Assembly (NCBI RefSeq): GCF_019049245.1
Contig: NZ_JAGMUK010000079.1
Location: 207,489-271,488 of the forward strand
Length of the DNA stretch: 64,000 bases
Direction of reading: 5' to 3'
From: Streptomyces sp. AC555_RSS877
Lineage (GTDB): Bacteria; Actinomycetota; Actinomycetes; Streptomycetales; Streptomycetaceae
Position numbers and translations under genes: made by a program. Positions 25,275 through 33,669 of this stretch are shown piece after piece (within the stretch, counting starts at the first letter, position 1; every line of letters starts with the position of its first letter). Under the pieces are notes generated by a model, which ran no database searches, was not told where the DNA came from, and saw only the letters and a program-made list of their open reading frames with translations.

Positions 25275-26953
25275 GCCAGCGCCCGCCTCACCTGTGTGAC
25301 CGTGAGCCACTTCTGCGGCGCGAGGATCTTCGTGACCTGCGGGGCGAAGGAGGGAGAGGCCACCACCACGTCCGCCGTCGGACCGTCCGCGATCACCTCG
25401 CCGTCGGCGAGGAGCACCACCCGGTGCACGAGCTCGGCGGCCAGTTCCACGTCGTGCGTCGCCAGGACGATCGCGTGCCCCTCGGCCGCCAGCCCGCGCA
25501 GCACGGCGACCAGGCGGGCCTTCGCCGCGTAGTCCAGGCCCCGGGTCGGCTCGTCGAGGAGCAGGAGGGGAGGGCGGGCCGTCAGGACCACGGCCAGCGC
25601 GAGGGCGAGCCGCTGGCCCTCGGAGAGGTCGCGGGGATGGGTGCCGTCGGTGACACCGGGAAGCAGCTCGGTGACCAGGGCCCGGCAGGTGCCCGGCGCC
25701 GCGCCGGCGTCCCGGTCGGCGGCCTCGCACTCGGCGGCGACCGTGTCGGCGTACAGCAGGTCGCGTGGCTCCTGCGGTACGAGACCCACGCGGCTGACCA
25801 GCTCGGGTGGCGCCGTGCGGTGCGGTACGACGTCGCCGACCCGCACCGATCCGGCGGCCGGCTCCACCAGGCCGACCAGCGCGGACAGCAGCGTCGACTT
25901 TCCGGCGCCGTTGCGGCCCATGAGCGCCACGGTCTCGCCGGGTGCGACGGTCAGGTCGACGTGACGCAGGGCCTGGACGCGGCCGCGGCGGACGGCGAGG
26001 GAGCGGACTTCGGCCGGAGGCGCGGCAGTCGGGGCGGGGGCGGGCCTCTTGCGGAGGCGCCAACGGGACGACGCGAGGGGAGCGGCGGGTTCGGGCGGCG
26101 CCGGGGGGACGGACGGTGTGTCCCGGGTCCCGTCGCGTCCGGTCAGCCGCTCCCGCAGGCCGCCCGCCCGTCGCCGCGCGTCCCGGACCGTCAGCGGCAG
26201 CGGGGACCAGTCCGCGAGCCGGCCCAGGTCCACCACCGGCGGGTACACCGGCGATACGGCCATGATCTCCGCGGGGGTGCCCAGGACGGGGGCCGAGCCG
26301 GGGGCGGGGAGGAGGGCGACCTGGTCGGCGTACTGGACGACGCGCTCCAGGCGGTGCTCGGCCATGAGAACCGTCGTCCCGAGGTCGTGGACCAGGCGCT
26401 GGAGGACCGCGAGGACCTCCTCCGCGGCGGCCGGGTCGAGCGCGGAGGTCGGCTCGTCGAGGACGAGGACCCTCGGGTGCGGGGTGAGGACCGAGCCGAT
26501 CGCGACCCGCTGCTGCTGGCCGCCCGAGAGGGTGGCGATGGGGCGGTCGCGCAGGTCGGCCAGGCCGAGAAGGTCGAGGGTCTCCTCCACGCGGCGGCGC
26601 ATCACATCCGGGGCGAGGCCCAACGACTCCATGCCGTAGGCGAGTTCGTCCTCGACGGTGTCCGTCACGAAGTGGGAGAGCGGGTCCTGGCCCACCGTGC
26701 CGACCACGTCGGCGAGTTCCCGCGGCTTGTGCGTGCGGGTGTCCCGGCCCGCCACCGTGACCCTTCCGCGCAGGGTGCCGCCGGTGAAATGCGGCACGAG
26801 ACCGCTGACCGCGCCCAGCACGGTGGACTTGCCCACTCCCGACGGCCCCACCAGCAGGACCAGTTCCCCCTCCGGCACCTCGAAGTCCACGCGCTGGACG
26901 GTGGGTTCGGCGGCGCCGTCGTACGTCACGGAGACGTTCTCGAAGCGGATCAC
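25271..26953 (-). CDS. ECF transporter energy-coupling ATPase, fused A and A' domains
   Basis: This 560-residue tandem ATPase has domain 1 with Walker A GPSGVGKST near residue 38, Q-loop GTVGQDP, signature LSGGQQQR near 140 and Walker B VLVLDEPTSALD. Domain 2, after a Pro/Ala-rich linker (about 270-330), has Walker A GRNGAGKST near 368, signature LSEGQRLALA and LLLLDEPTRGLD. A single polypeptide thus replaces the usual EcfA1/EcfA2 pair. Start GTG 26953 overlaps the EcfT stop (GTGA). Confidence 0.93.
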   Translation of the reverse strand: MIRFENVSVTYDGAAEPTVQRVDFEVPEGELVLLVGPSGVGKSTVLGAVSGLVPHFTGGTLRGRVTVAGRDTRTHKPRELADVVGTVGQDPLSHFVTDTVEDELAYGMESLGLAPDVMRRRVEETLDLLGLADLRDRPIATLSGGQQQRVAIGSVLTPHPRVLVLDEPTSALDPAAAEEVLAVLQRLVHDLGTTVLMAEHRLERVVQYADQVALLPAPGSAPVLGTPAEIMAVSPVYPPVVDLGRLADWSPLPLTVRDARRRAGGLRERLTGRDGTRDTPSVPPAPPEPAAPLASSRWRLRKRPAPAPTAAPPAEVRSLAVRRGRVQALRHVDLTVAPGETVALMGRNGAGKSTLLSALVGLVEPAAGSVRVGDVVPHRTAPPELVSRVGLVPQEPRDLLYADTVAAECEAADRDAGAAPGTCRALVTELLPGVTDGTHPRDLSEGQRLALALAVVLTARPPLLLLDEPTRGLDYAAKARLVAVLRGLAAEGHAIVLATHDVELAAELVHRVVLLADGEVIADGPTADVVVASPSFAPQVTKILAPQKWLTVTQVRRALA

Positions 26954-28044
26954 GACGGGTCCTTGGGGTCGGGGGCGGCGAACGCCGGGAGCAGGCCGAG
27001 GAGTACGGCCGCCGCGGGCCACAGGGGCAGGGTGGGGGCGACGAGGGGGATCACGCCCGGGTTCAGGGCCTCGGGGCCGTGGACGGAGGCCAGCACGAAC
27101 AGCGCGGCCACCGCCACACCGGAGCCGGTGACCAGCCAGGCGCGCACATTCCAGCGGTCCGGGCGGTAACGGGTGCGCAGCGAACGCCGGCCGCCCAGGC
27201 GGAGGCCCGCGAGGGCGGCGGCCAGTCCGAGGAGGAGGACGGGAAGCCCGTACGCGCCGCCCTCGGCGGTCAGCAGCCCGTACGTTCCCGCGCAGACGCC
27301 GAGCAGACCGCCGAGGGTGAGGGCGGTGGTCGTACGGCGGACGGGGGCGGGGACGTCGGCGGTACGGCCGTAGCCGCGGGCGTCCATCGCGGCGGCGAGG
27401 GCGACGGAGCGTTCGAGTGCGCCCTCCAGGACCGGGAGCGCGACCTGGAGAAGACCCCGTACGCCCTTGTCGGGGCGGCCGCGCAGACGGCGGGCGGCGC
27501 GCAGGCGCTGGACGTCGAGGATCAGGTTCGGGGCGAAGGTGAGGGCCACGACCACGGCCACGCCCATCTCGTACAGGGCGCCAGGGAGGGACTTGAGGAG
27601 ACGGGCCGGGTTGGCGAGGGCGTTCGCGGCGCCGACGCAGATGAGGAGGGTGGCCAGGTGCAGGCCGTCGTAGAAGGCGAAGAGGAGACCTTCGGCGGTG
27701 ACCTTGCCGCCCAGGCGGATGCCCTGCGCCCGGTCGGGGAGGGGGACTTCGGGGAGGGAGGCGATCACGTGCGTGCCGGGGACGGGCGAGCCGAGCGCTG
27801 TCGCGAAGACGAGGCGGATGAGGATGACGGCCAGGGCGAGTTTGACGAAGGCGGTGTAGGAGCGGGCGGTGGGGGTGTCGGGGCGGCGGGCGGCCACGAC
27901 GTAGGCGGAGGTGGCGATGAGGAGGGCGAGGAGGAGGGGGTTGGTGGTGCGGGTGGCGGCGGTGCCGAGGCCGAGGGACCAGAGCCACCAGGCGCCGGGG
28001 TGCAGGGCTGCGCGGGGCCGTCGCCGGGGGGTGGGGACGCTCAC
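26950..28044 (-). CDS. ECF transporter T component (CbiQ/EcfT-like)
   Basis: This scaffold subunit of about 364 residues has helices near 20-60, 75-95, 155-185 and 250-350. Two cytoplasmic coupling-helix motifs of the ARG type (RLRAARRLRGRP and AAMDARGYGR) are what EcfT uses to contact the ATPases. GTG 28044 is chosen because it follows the repeat remnant and starts just before the first helix; the frame is open to 28203, but that extension translates repeat sequence. The operon position, between secreted proteins and ATPase, is conserved-looking. Confidence 0.88.
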   Translation of the reverse strand: MSVPTPRRRPRAALHPGAWWLWSLGLGTAATRTTNPLLLALLIATSAYVVAARRPDTPTARSYTAFVKLALAVILIRLVFATALGSPVPGTHVIASLPEVPLPDRAQGIRLGGKVTAEGLLFAFYDGLHLATLLICVGAANALANPARLLKSLPGALYEMGVAVVVALTFAPNLILDVQRLRAARRLRGRPDKGVRGLLQVALPVLEGALERSVALAAAMDARGYGRTADVPAPVRRTTTALTLGGLLGVCAGTYGLLTAEGGAYGLPVLLLGLAAALAGLRLGGRRSLRTRYRPDRWNVRAWLVTGSGVAVAALFVLASVHGPEALNPGVIPLVAPTLPLWPAAAVLLGLLPAFAAPDPKDPS

Positions 28045-28073
28045 CGGCGCCTGCCGGGTGCCGCTGCGCCCAC

Positions 28074-28118
28074 CCTCCCCCACCCTCGACGTCGCTCGAG
28101 CGGGAGGACTCCCGTCGC
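28074..28118. repeat. Stem-loop core of the common intergenic repeat
   Basis: CTCCCCCACCCTCGACGTCG, then CTCGAGCGGGAGGACTCCC, parallels the centre of the complete copy at 31031-31257. It lies inside the ECF operon between the SCO2322-like gene and ecfT. Confidence 0.65.
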
Positions 28119-28195
28119 CCCAGCGCCACGCCTGCCCGGAGCTGCGAAGGAGGCGGAGGGCTGCGGGTGGTTGTGCGGGGGTGCCGCCGGGCACG

Positions 28196-28834
28196 CTAGG
28201 CATGCTTGCGCCGCCTTGCCTGCCACACCGCCGCCGCGCCCAGTGCTGCCACGGCCGCGGCGCCGGCGAACAGGCCGAGTGACGGGCCGTGGTCCTCGGT
28301 GTCCTTCTTCGGCGCGGCCGTCGGTTGCCGACGCCCCACCGGCTCGCCGCAGCCCGTCTGCGGGTAGCCCGAGATCGCGCACAGCAGGGCGTTGGTGTTG
28401 TACCGCAGGGGTTTGGCGACGGCGGCCAGGGCCTCGGCCGTCGTCGCGTCGGGAGCGGTCACCGCGCAGGCCGTACGGGCCGCCGGCGGGGTCTCGCCGG
28501 TCGGGGCGTCCGTCGTCGTACCGAAGTCGATGACGAGGGCCACGCGCTTCCTGCCGTCCTGCGCCGGCGTCTTCGCGCAGATCGTCGTGAAGTCGGCCGT
28601 GCCGCGCGGCTTGGTCGCGTCGCCGGAGTCCTCGCTGACCGCGAAACGGAAACCCTGGACGTCACCGTCGGAGGGCCGGGTGGTCGAGGGGCCCTGGGTG
28701 GCGTACGTCCACTGGTTGCCGTCACGTTCCCAGAAGGACCAGTAGCGGTAGCCGGCGGCCTGGGCCGGGCCCGCGTTCCCGAGAAGCAGGGACGCGACCA
28801 GGACCACGAGGGCCGCGGCACAACGGCGGGTCAC
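28196..28834 (-). CDS. Secreted, membrane-anchored SCO2322-like protein
   Basis: This 212-residue extracytoplasmic protein has a signal peptide (AALVVLVASLLLGNAGPAQA), a domain of about 150 residues, then a C-terminal anchor (LFAGAAAVAALGAAAVWQARRRKHA). The mature N-terminus, AGYRYWSFWERDGNQWTYA followed by PSDGDVQGFRF, has the YW...G...dGD pattern of the DUF4430/transcobalamin beta-domain. That resemblance is inference from pattern only. Three cysteines could pair. Start GTG 28834 overlaps the upstream stop (GTGA), so the two secreted proteins are translationally coupled. Confidence 0.8.
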   Translation of the reverse strand: MTRRCAAALVVLVASLLLGNAGPAQAAGYRYWSFWERDGNQWTYATQGPSTTRPSDGDVQGFRFAVSEDSGDATKPRGTADFTTICAKTPAQDGRKRVALVIDFGTTTDAPTGETPPAARTACAVTAPDATTAEALAAVAKPLRYNTNALLCAISGYPQTGCGEPVGRRQPTAAPKKDTEDHGPSLGLFAGAAAVAALGAAAVWQARRRKHA

Positions 28835-30051
28835 GGCTGCTGCCTCTTCCTGCGGCTGCTCAGCAGGAACCCGACGCCCGCTCCGGCGGCGAGGCCGGCG
28901 CCGACCATCCACCAGACGTCGCCGGAGCCGCTGCCGGAGTCGTCCTTGCCGTCGGCCTCGCTCTTGGCGGTCGCCGGCTCGGGAGCCGGCCCCGTCGCGT
29001 TGAGCTGCTTCACCAGGTCCGCCCCGCCGAAGTCGCGCGGGTCCGTGCCGGTCGCGTGGGCCGCGAAGATCAACTGGGCGTAGGCGGCGGGACCGCTCTG
29101 CGCCGCCCAGCTATCGGAGTTCTTCTCCAGCCACTCCAGCGACTTCTTCGCCTCCGCGGTCTGCCCCTGCGCGGCGAGGGCGACGACGGCGTCCGCGGTG
29201 TTGCCGTAGTCGGGCTGGTCGGTGGAGCCGGGGAGGGCGGAGGTGAGGTGGCCGTCCTTGGCGAGGGCCTCGGTGAGGTAGGCGGCGCCGTTGGCGGCGG
29301 CCTGCTGCGGGGACGGATAGCCGGAGTCCGCGCAGGTGGCGGCCTCCGCCTGCTTGGCGGGCTCGACCACGAGTCCCTGGCCGAGGGCACCGACGACACC
29401 GGCCGCGGTGGCGTCCGCGTTCGCGGCCAGTTCGCCCTTCTTGTCGGGCTGGAAGGCGAAGGCACCGGCGTCGGAGCCCTCGCACGACAGGGCGAGCTTC
29501 ACCAGGGCGTCGTACGGCCCCTGTTCACCCTTGCGCACGTCCTGCGGCTTCTCTCCCGCGGCGGTCAGCGCACCGACGACGACGGACGTCGAGTTGGTGT
29601 CGCTGGCGCCGCCCGGGGTGTAGCCCCAGCCGCCGTCCTTGTTCTGCACGGACTTGAGCCAGGCGATGGCCTTGCCGGTGACGGCGTCGTGGCCGCCGAG
29701 CGCGGCGAGGGCCTGGACGGCGGCGGCGGTGTTGTTGGTGTCGACCATGAGCTTCGGGTCGCAGGCCGTGGCGGGGTCGGCGCGGTAGGGGGCGAAGGCG
29801 CCGTTCGCGCACTGCTGCCCGGTCAGCCAGCCGACGGACTTCGCGGCGGGCTTCACCCCCACCGTGTGCTGGGCGAGCAGGGCGAGGGACTGGCGCCAGA
29901 CACCGTCGTACGTCGGGTCCGTGCCTCCGTAGAGCGCGGCGGGCAACGCCTGCGACGTGGAGGGGGACGGGTCGGCGGCGACGGCGGGCACGGCGGCACC
30001 GATCACGGCGGTGGCGGCGGCCAGTACCGCGGCGCTGCGGCGGACGTTCAT
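28831..30051 (-). CDS. Secreted, anchored prenyltransferase/squalene-oxidase-repeat (alpha6/alpha6) protein
   Basis: This 406-residue surface protein has a signal peptide (AVLAAATAVIGAAVPAVAA), then alpha-toroid repeats: VGWLTGQQCANGAFAPY, TNNTAAAVQALAALGG, AIAWLKSVQNKDGGWGY, DTNSTSVVVGAL, DATAAGVVGALGQ, GNTADAVVALAAQGQ. A short Ser/Gly linker and a C-terminal membrane helix with a basic tail follow. The same fold forms the cobalamin-binding alpha domain of animal intrinsic factor and transcobalamin. First gene after a B12 riboswitch and first in an ECF operon, it is a good candidate surface corrinoid-binding protein; binding is inferred. Confidence 0.85.
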   Translation of the reverse strand: MNVRRSAAVLAAATAVIGAAVPAVAADPSPSTSQALPAALYGGTDPTYDGVWRQSLALLAQHTVGVKPAAKSVGWLTGQQCANGAFAPYRADPATACDPKLMVDTNNTAAAVQALAALGGHDAVTGKAIAWLKSVQNKDGGWGYTPGGASDTNSTSVVVGALTAAGEKPQDVRKGEQGPYDALVKLALSCEGSDAGAFAFQPDKKGELAANADATAAGVVGALGQGLVVEPAKQAEAATCADSGYPSPQQAAANGAAYLTEALAKDGHLTSALPGSTDQPDYGNTADAVVALAAQGQTAEAKKSLEWLEKNSDSWAAQSGPAAYAQLIFAAHATGTDPRDFGGADLVKQLNATGPAPEPATAKSEADGKDDSGSGSGDVWWMVGAGLAAGAGVGFLLSSRRKRQQP

Positions 30052-30107
30052 GATCGGCGGGTGCCTCTCCCTGATGGGGAGCCGGGCAGCAGGGGACACC
30101 CCGGCGG

Positions 30108-30325
30108 CTCGGCTCCGTATACCTCGACGGTGCCGCACACCGGCCGGTTGCCGGTGCACGTGAGCCGGTCACGACCGTCCGGGGCAGTCCGGCTCACCGC
30201 CTTCTACGGACGGTTCACGATGGGGGTCCCTCCCAGGCCCTTAAGGCACTGGGGGAGGGGCAGCGCCGGAATTGCACCGGCTTCCCCCCGTACGGGTGTG
30301 ATACGACCCGGCCACTCTACCGGTG
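30108..30325 (-). promoter_or_regulatory. Cobalamin (B12) riboswitch
   Basis: Reading the minus strand, the conserved B12 core is at 30290-30257: GGGGGGAAGCCGGTG, then CAATTCCGGCGCTGCCCC. Upstream lies GGTAGAGTGGCCGGGTCG, and downstream GTGAGCCGGACTGCC and GAGGTATACGGAGCC, all in the usual order. Aptamer ends are approximate. It leads the alpha6/alpha6-SCO2322-ECF operon; this class normally represses B12 uptake or synthesis when cobalamin is plentiful. Confidence 0.87.
30218..30256. repeat. Repeat stem-loop inside the B12 riboswitch
   Basis: On the minus strand CTCCCCCAGTGCC ... GGGAGGGACCCCCATCG interrupts the riboswitch between the CTGCCCC block and AACCGTCC. Its arms and the trailing ACCCCCATCG match the centre of the MITE-like copies; the loop differs. 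Confidence 0.6.
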
Positions 30326-30374
30326 CGTAACGAAGCCCCTGAGGGCAGCCTGTGCGCCCGGGTAGGTTCGGCCC

Positions 30375-31034
30375 ATGCAGCCGACGGGGAGACTGCTCGG
30401 CTCCGGCCGGGCCAACGACGTGTACGAGATCGACGAGGCGTGGGTGGTGCGCCGCGACCGGCAGGGGCACGGGGACGCGGCCGCCGAGGGCGAGGTGATG
30501 GAGTACGTGCGCGGCCACGGCTACCCGGTGCCGCGCGTCCGCCCGGCCGACTCCACCCGCACCGACCTGGTGCTGGAGCGGCTGTACGGCCCGACCATGC
30601 TGGAGGCGGTCCTGACCGGCTCCCTGGCCCTCGACGAGGCGGGCACCACCCTCGCCCGGCTGCTGCGCGACCTGCACGCGATCCCGCCCCGCCGCTCCTC
30701 GGGCCGCGTCCTCCACCTCGACCTCCACCCGGACAACGTCGTCCTCACCGCCGACGGTCCCCGGGTCATCGACTGGTCCAACACGGAGGAGGGCGACCCG
30801 GGCCTGGACTGGGGCGTCTCCGCGATGATCCTCGCCCAGGTCGCCGTCGGCGACGAAGCGCTCGCCGAGCCCGCCCGCACGATACTGACCGCCCTGCTCA
30901 CCGACCCGTCCCACCTCACCGAGGCGGGCCTGACCGAGGCCCGGAGGCGACGCGCGGACAACCCGACGATGAGCCGCCGGGAGGTCGAACTGCTCGGCGC
31001 GGCAACGGACTTGATCCGCTCGGTCGTGTCCTAG
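30375..31034 (+). CDS. Phosphotransferase, APH/kinase-like
   Basis: This 219-residue protein with a compact aminoglycoside-phosphotransferase fold opens with a glycine-rich start (LLGSGRANDVYEID). It has a catalytic loop HLDLHPDNVVL near residue 114 and a metal-binding VIDWSNTEEGDPGLDWG near residue 130. The substrate is unknown; resistance is not implied, since many housekeeping small-molecule kinases share this fold. ATG 30375 gives the only sensible N-terminus. Its TAG stop is formed by the terminal CTAG of the repeat element that follows. Confidence 0.88.
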   Translation: MQPTGRLLGSGRANDVYEIDEAWVVRRDRQGHGDAAAEGEVMEYVRGHGYPVPRVRPADSTRTDLVLERLYGPTMLEAVLTGSLALDEAGTTLARLLRDLHAIPPRRSSGRVLHLDLHPDNVVLTADGPRVIDWSNTEEGDPGLDWGVSAMILAQVAVGDEALAEPARTILTALLTDPSHLTEAGLTEARRRRADNPTMSRREVELLGAATDLIRSVVS

Positions 31035-31257
31035 GGCCTGTCCGGCGGATCATGCCGCAGACGCGGGGCCTGGCACGCCGATCTGCCGCGTTGTCGTCGG
31101 TTGCCGACTCCCCCACTCTCGACTTCGCTCGAGCGGGGGGACCCCCATCGCGTCGACGCCCTCCTCCGCCTTGCAGCTCGACGCACCAGGCCCCGCTCAC
31201 CTGCGTCGACGAGGCGCCGCGCATGTCCTGCGACCTGATCCGCCGGACAGGCCCTAG
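31031..31257. mobile_element. Complete MITE-like element with 22-bp perfect terminal inverted repeats
   Basis: This 227-bp non-coding element is bounded by TAGGGCCTGTCCGGCGGATC and its complement (22-bp perfect arms 31031-31052 and 31236-31257). The centre contains a second stem, CTCCCCCACT ... CTCGAGCGGGGGGACCCCC. The ends carry TA, which suits a TA-targeting (IS630/Tc1-type) transposase. It supplies the TAG stop codons of both convergent neighbours and probably ends their transcription. Confidence 0.75.
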
Positions 31258-31967
31258 TCGCCGGACAGTCCCGTCGCGTCCAGCACGTCCTTCTCGGCCG
31301 GAGGCCGCACACCCAGGGGCTCGTCGAAGGCGCTGAACGCGGTGGTGCTGCGGTAGTCGGTGCCTTTGTAGACGACCTGGAGGAGGTGGGGCTTGCCCTG
31401 GGTGGCGACGTAGAACGTGTAGGTGCCGCCCTTGTCCGCCTCGTCGGTCACGACCAGCGTGATCGCCGGCCTGCCCGCGACCTCGGTCGGTTCGCCCTTC
31501 GTCGCTTCGCCGAAGGAGGAGAACGGCCGGGTGCAGTCGGAGAGTCCGGCTTCCTCCGATCCCGACGCCGTCTCCTTGGCCGGGGACTTGACCCAGCGCT
31601 CCTGTTCCCCCGTGCCGGCCACATCCTTGCCCGCCCGCTCCAGGTAGGCGCGGTTCGGCCGGACGTAGTCCGCGCCGCCGATCCGGATCTGCTCGAGGCG
31701 GGCACCGTCGGTCCAGGTCCGACTGGACCGGCACGTGTCCTCGAGGTCGGTCGTCAGCCGGCTGGTGAAGCCTTTGCCGGTGGCCACGGTGGTGGTCTTG
31801 GCGACCACGGTCACCGACCTGAGCGCCGTCATCGTGTCGTTCGCGTCCTCCAGCAGCCGCTCGGCGGACGGCTCTTTGGCGGAGGAACCTCCTGAGCAGC
31901 CGGCCGTCGCGCCCGCGGCCGTCACACAAGCCAGCGCAACCGTCATCACGGTCAGCGTTCTTCGCAC
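31254..31967 (-). CDS. Lipoprotein, LppX/LprG-like
   Basis: This 237-residue exported lipoprotein has a signal peptide with lipobox TAGC (Cys near residue 24), then SSAKEPSAERLLEDANDTMTALRSVTVVAKTTT, the usual opening of streptomycete lipoproteins related to the LolA/LppX fold. Two further cysteines near residues 80 and 145 may pair. Lipid or glycolipid carriage is known for mycobacterial members, but nothing here fixes the ligand. Its stop codon lies in the end of the MITE-like element. Confidence 0.85.
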   Translation of the reverse strand: MRRTLTVMTVALACVTAAGATAGCSGGSSAKEPSAERLLEDANDTMTALRSVTVVAKTTTVATGKGFTSRLTTDLEDTCRSSRTWTDGARLEQIRIGGADYVRPNRAYLERAGKDVAGTGEQERWVKSPAKETASGSEEAGLSDCTRPFSSFGEATKGEPTEVAGRPAITLVVTDEADKGGTYTFYVATQGKPHLLQVVYKGTDYRSTTAFSAFDEPLGVRPPAEKDVLDATGLSGD

Positions 31968-31991
31968 AATTCCCCCCTGATCAAGACCGGC

Positions 31992-32477
31992 TCAGGTTAT
32001 CGAACTCATGCGCGGGGTGGGTCCGCCGAAGGGGAGGTGGAGGACGCGGGCGGCGAGCAGCCAGGTGCCGTCGGGGCGGCGGTGGAAGGAGTCCTCGTAG
32101 TGGCCGACCTGGACCGGCGGGCCGGACGGGACGGGATCCGTACGGCCGTCGTGGCCGTCGACGCGGTACGTCGTGAAGTACGAGGTCGCCGTCGCCGTGT
32201 CCGGGGAGCCGACCGTGACGAGGATGTTGGACATCAGGCGGCGGGAGAGACGGTCTGCGGGGCGGGCGGCGAAGTACCGGCGCAGGGCGTCCCGGCCCTT
32301 GACCGGGCGGTCGCCGGCCGGCCACTGCCAGCTGCCGTCCTCGGTGAACAGCTCGGCGACGGAGCCCGGTTCGCCGAGGTCGAGCCGCCGGACGAAGTCG
32401 ATGACCAGGCGCTCGCAGGCGCGCTCGGCGAGGAGACGGTCGAGGGGGTCCATGGGGTCGTTGGTATCAATGGCCAC
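31992..32477 (-). CDS. SnoaL-like/NTF2-fold protein
   Basis: This 161-residue single-domain protein of the nuclear-transport-factor-2 fold has an N-terminal helix LAERACERLVIDFVRRLDLGE, then VAELFTEDGSWQWPAG, ALRRYFAAR and the strand-rich end DGTWLLAARVLHLPFGG. Members include polyketide cyclases, ketosteroid isomerase-like enzymes and dehydratases; here the role is open. The start is uncertain: GTG 32477 lies in a perfect GCCACCTAGGTGGC palindrome without a clear Shine-Dalgarno; ATG 32453 is the alternative. It follows the MBL gene by 40 nt. Confidence 0.8.
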   Translation of the reverse strand: MAIDTNDPMDPLDRLLAERACERLVIDFVRRLDLGEPGSVAELFTEDGSWQWPAGDRPVKGRDALRRYFAARPADRLSRRLMSNILVTVGSPDTATATSYFTTYRVDGHDGRTDPVPSGPPVQVGHYEDSFHRRPDGTWLLAARVLHLPFGGPTPRMSSIT

Positions 32478-32494
32478 CTAGGTGGCGCGACCGT

Positions 32495-32539
32495 TTTACA
32501 CGGCCAGGAGGTCACCTTTACACGACCAGGTAGGTCACC
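32495..32539. repeat. 22/23-bp tandem duplication of the MBL gene's 3' end
   Basis: TTTACACG(G/A)CCAGG then (A/TA)GGTCACC occurs twice back to back (32495-32516, 32517-32539). One copy contains the last codons and stop of the MBL gene; the other is its non-coding duplicate. Confidence 0.7.
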
Positions 32540-33543
32540 GGCTCGCTCCCCGCCACCGCCTCCGCCCGCCCCAGTTTCACCAGCCGCCGCAGATGGGCCT
32601 CCGCCTCCGAGACGGCGATGTTCCGCGAGCCGTACGGGATCTGGGCCCAGGGACGGTTCCACTCCATGCGCTCGGCGAGCTGCCAGGGGGTCAGAGGCTC
32701 GGCCAGGAGGGCGAGCAGGCCGGTGAGGCGGTCCTCGTGGTGGGTGAGCAACTCCCGTACGCGGGAAGCCGCGTCGGTGAACGCGTGCTGGTGGGCGGGA
32801 AGCACCTCGGCCGGGGCGAGGCGGCCGACACGTTCCAGGGAGTCGAGGTAGTCGCCGAGGGGGTCGGTGACGGTGGTGTCGTCGGGATCCTCGTACAGGC
32901 CGATGTGCGGGGTGATCTCGGGGAGCAGGTGGTCGCCGGAGAACAGGCGTCCGTGGCCCGGGAGTCGGGCGGGGTGCTCCTCCTCAAGGTGCAGGCAGAC
33001 GTGGCCGGGGGTGTGGCCCGGCGTCCAGATCGCGCGCAGCCGGCGGCCGGGGAGGGCGAGGAGTTCGCCGGGGACGATCTCACGGTCGGGCAGGACGGGG
33101 GCCAGGCCGGGGACGGAGCGGGGCCAGGCGGTGCGCATAGGCGCCAGGTGTTCCTCGGGGGCGCCGGCGGCTTCGAGTTTGGCGGTCATGTAGGTGAGCC
33201 AGCGTTCGGGGCGGGTGGAGCGGGTCCGCCGGACGATCGCGCCGTCCGCCTCGTGCATCGCGATCCACGCGCCGGACGCCTCCCGCACCCGGCCGGACAG
33301 GCCGTGGTGGTCGGGATGGTGGTGGGTGATCACCACACCGTGGATCTCGGCGGGGGAGGTGCCGCAGGCGGTCAGTCCCTCGGCGAGGGTGTCCCAGGAG
33401 GCCGGGTCGTCCCAGCCGGTGTCGATCAGTACCGGTCCGCGGTCGGTGTCGACGACGTACACGAGGGTGTGGCCGAGGGGGTTGTCCGGGATGGGGACCT
33501 TGAGGGAGCGGACGCCGCCGCCGTGGTCGTACACCTGCGTCAT
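32518..33543 (-). CDS. MBL-fold metallo-hydrolase
   Basis: This 341-residue enzyme has the metallo-beta-lactamase motif THHHPDHHG near residue 75, a second metal His in TPGHTPGHVCLH near residue 177, and FSGDHLLPEITP near residue 203. A C-terminal winged-helix-like tail (PLTPWQLAERM, EAEAHLRRLVKLGRAEAV) is typical of the LACTB2-like subgroup. The family hydrolyses thioesters, lactones or RNA ends. Position beside an aldehyde dehydrogenase and SnoaL-like gene suggests small-molecule catabolism. Confidence 0.9.
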   Translation of the reverse strand: MTQVYDHGGGVRSLKVPIPDNPLGHTLVYVVDTDRGPVLIDTGWDDPASWDTLAEGLTACGTSPAEIHGVVITHHHPDHHGLSGRVREASGAWIAMHEADGAIVRRTRSTRPERWLTYMTAKLEAAGAPEEHLAPMRTAWPRSVPGLAPVLPDREIVPGELLALPGRRLRAIWTPGHTPGHVCLHLEEEHPARLPGHGRLFSGDHLLPEITPHIGLYEDPDDTTVTDPLGDYLDSLERVGRLAPAEVLPAHQHAFTDAASRVRELLTHHEDRLTGLLALLAEPLTPWQLAERMEWNRPWAQIPYGSRNIAVSEAEAHLRRLVKLGRAEAVAGSEPVTYLVV

Positions 33544-33669
33544 GGGGTCCCCAATCGCCGTGTCCGGTCACTATAACTAGAGCGCGTTTCGATGGGAGCC
33601 CCGGTCGACCTTCTCGTCGACGTCCCGCCCGTGGACTCCTCCGGGGGGAACTGGTATCAGTGGCCCTAT

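Noticed and set aside
33578..33591. Weak KstR-like site TAGAGCGCGTTTCG before the aldehyde dehydrogenase
   Set aside because: Two of the eight fixed positions fail, including one in AAC; it was not counted as a box.
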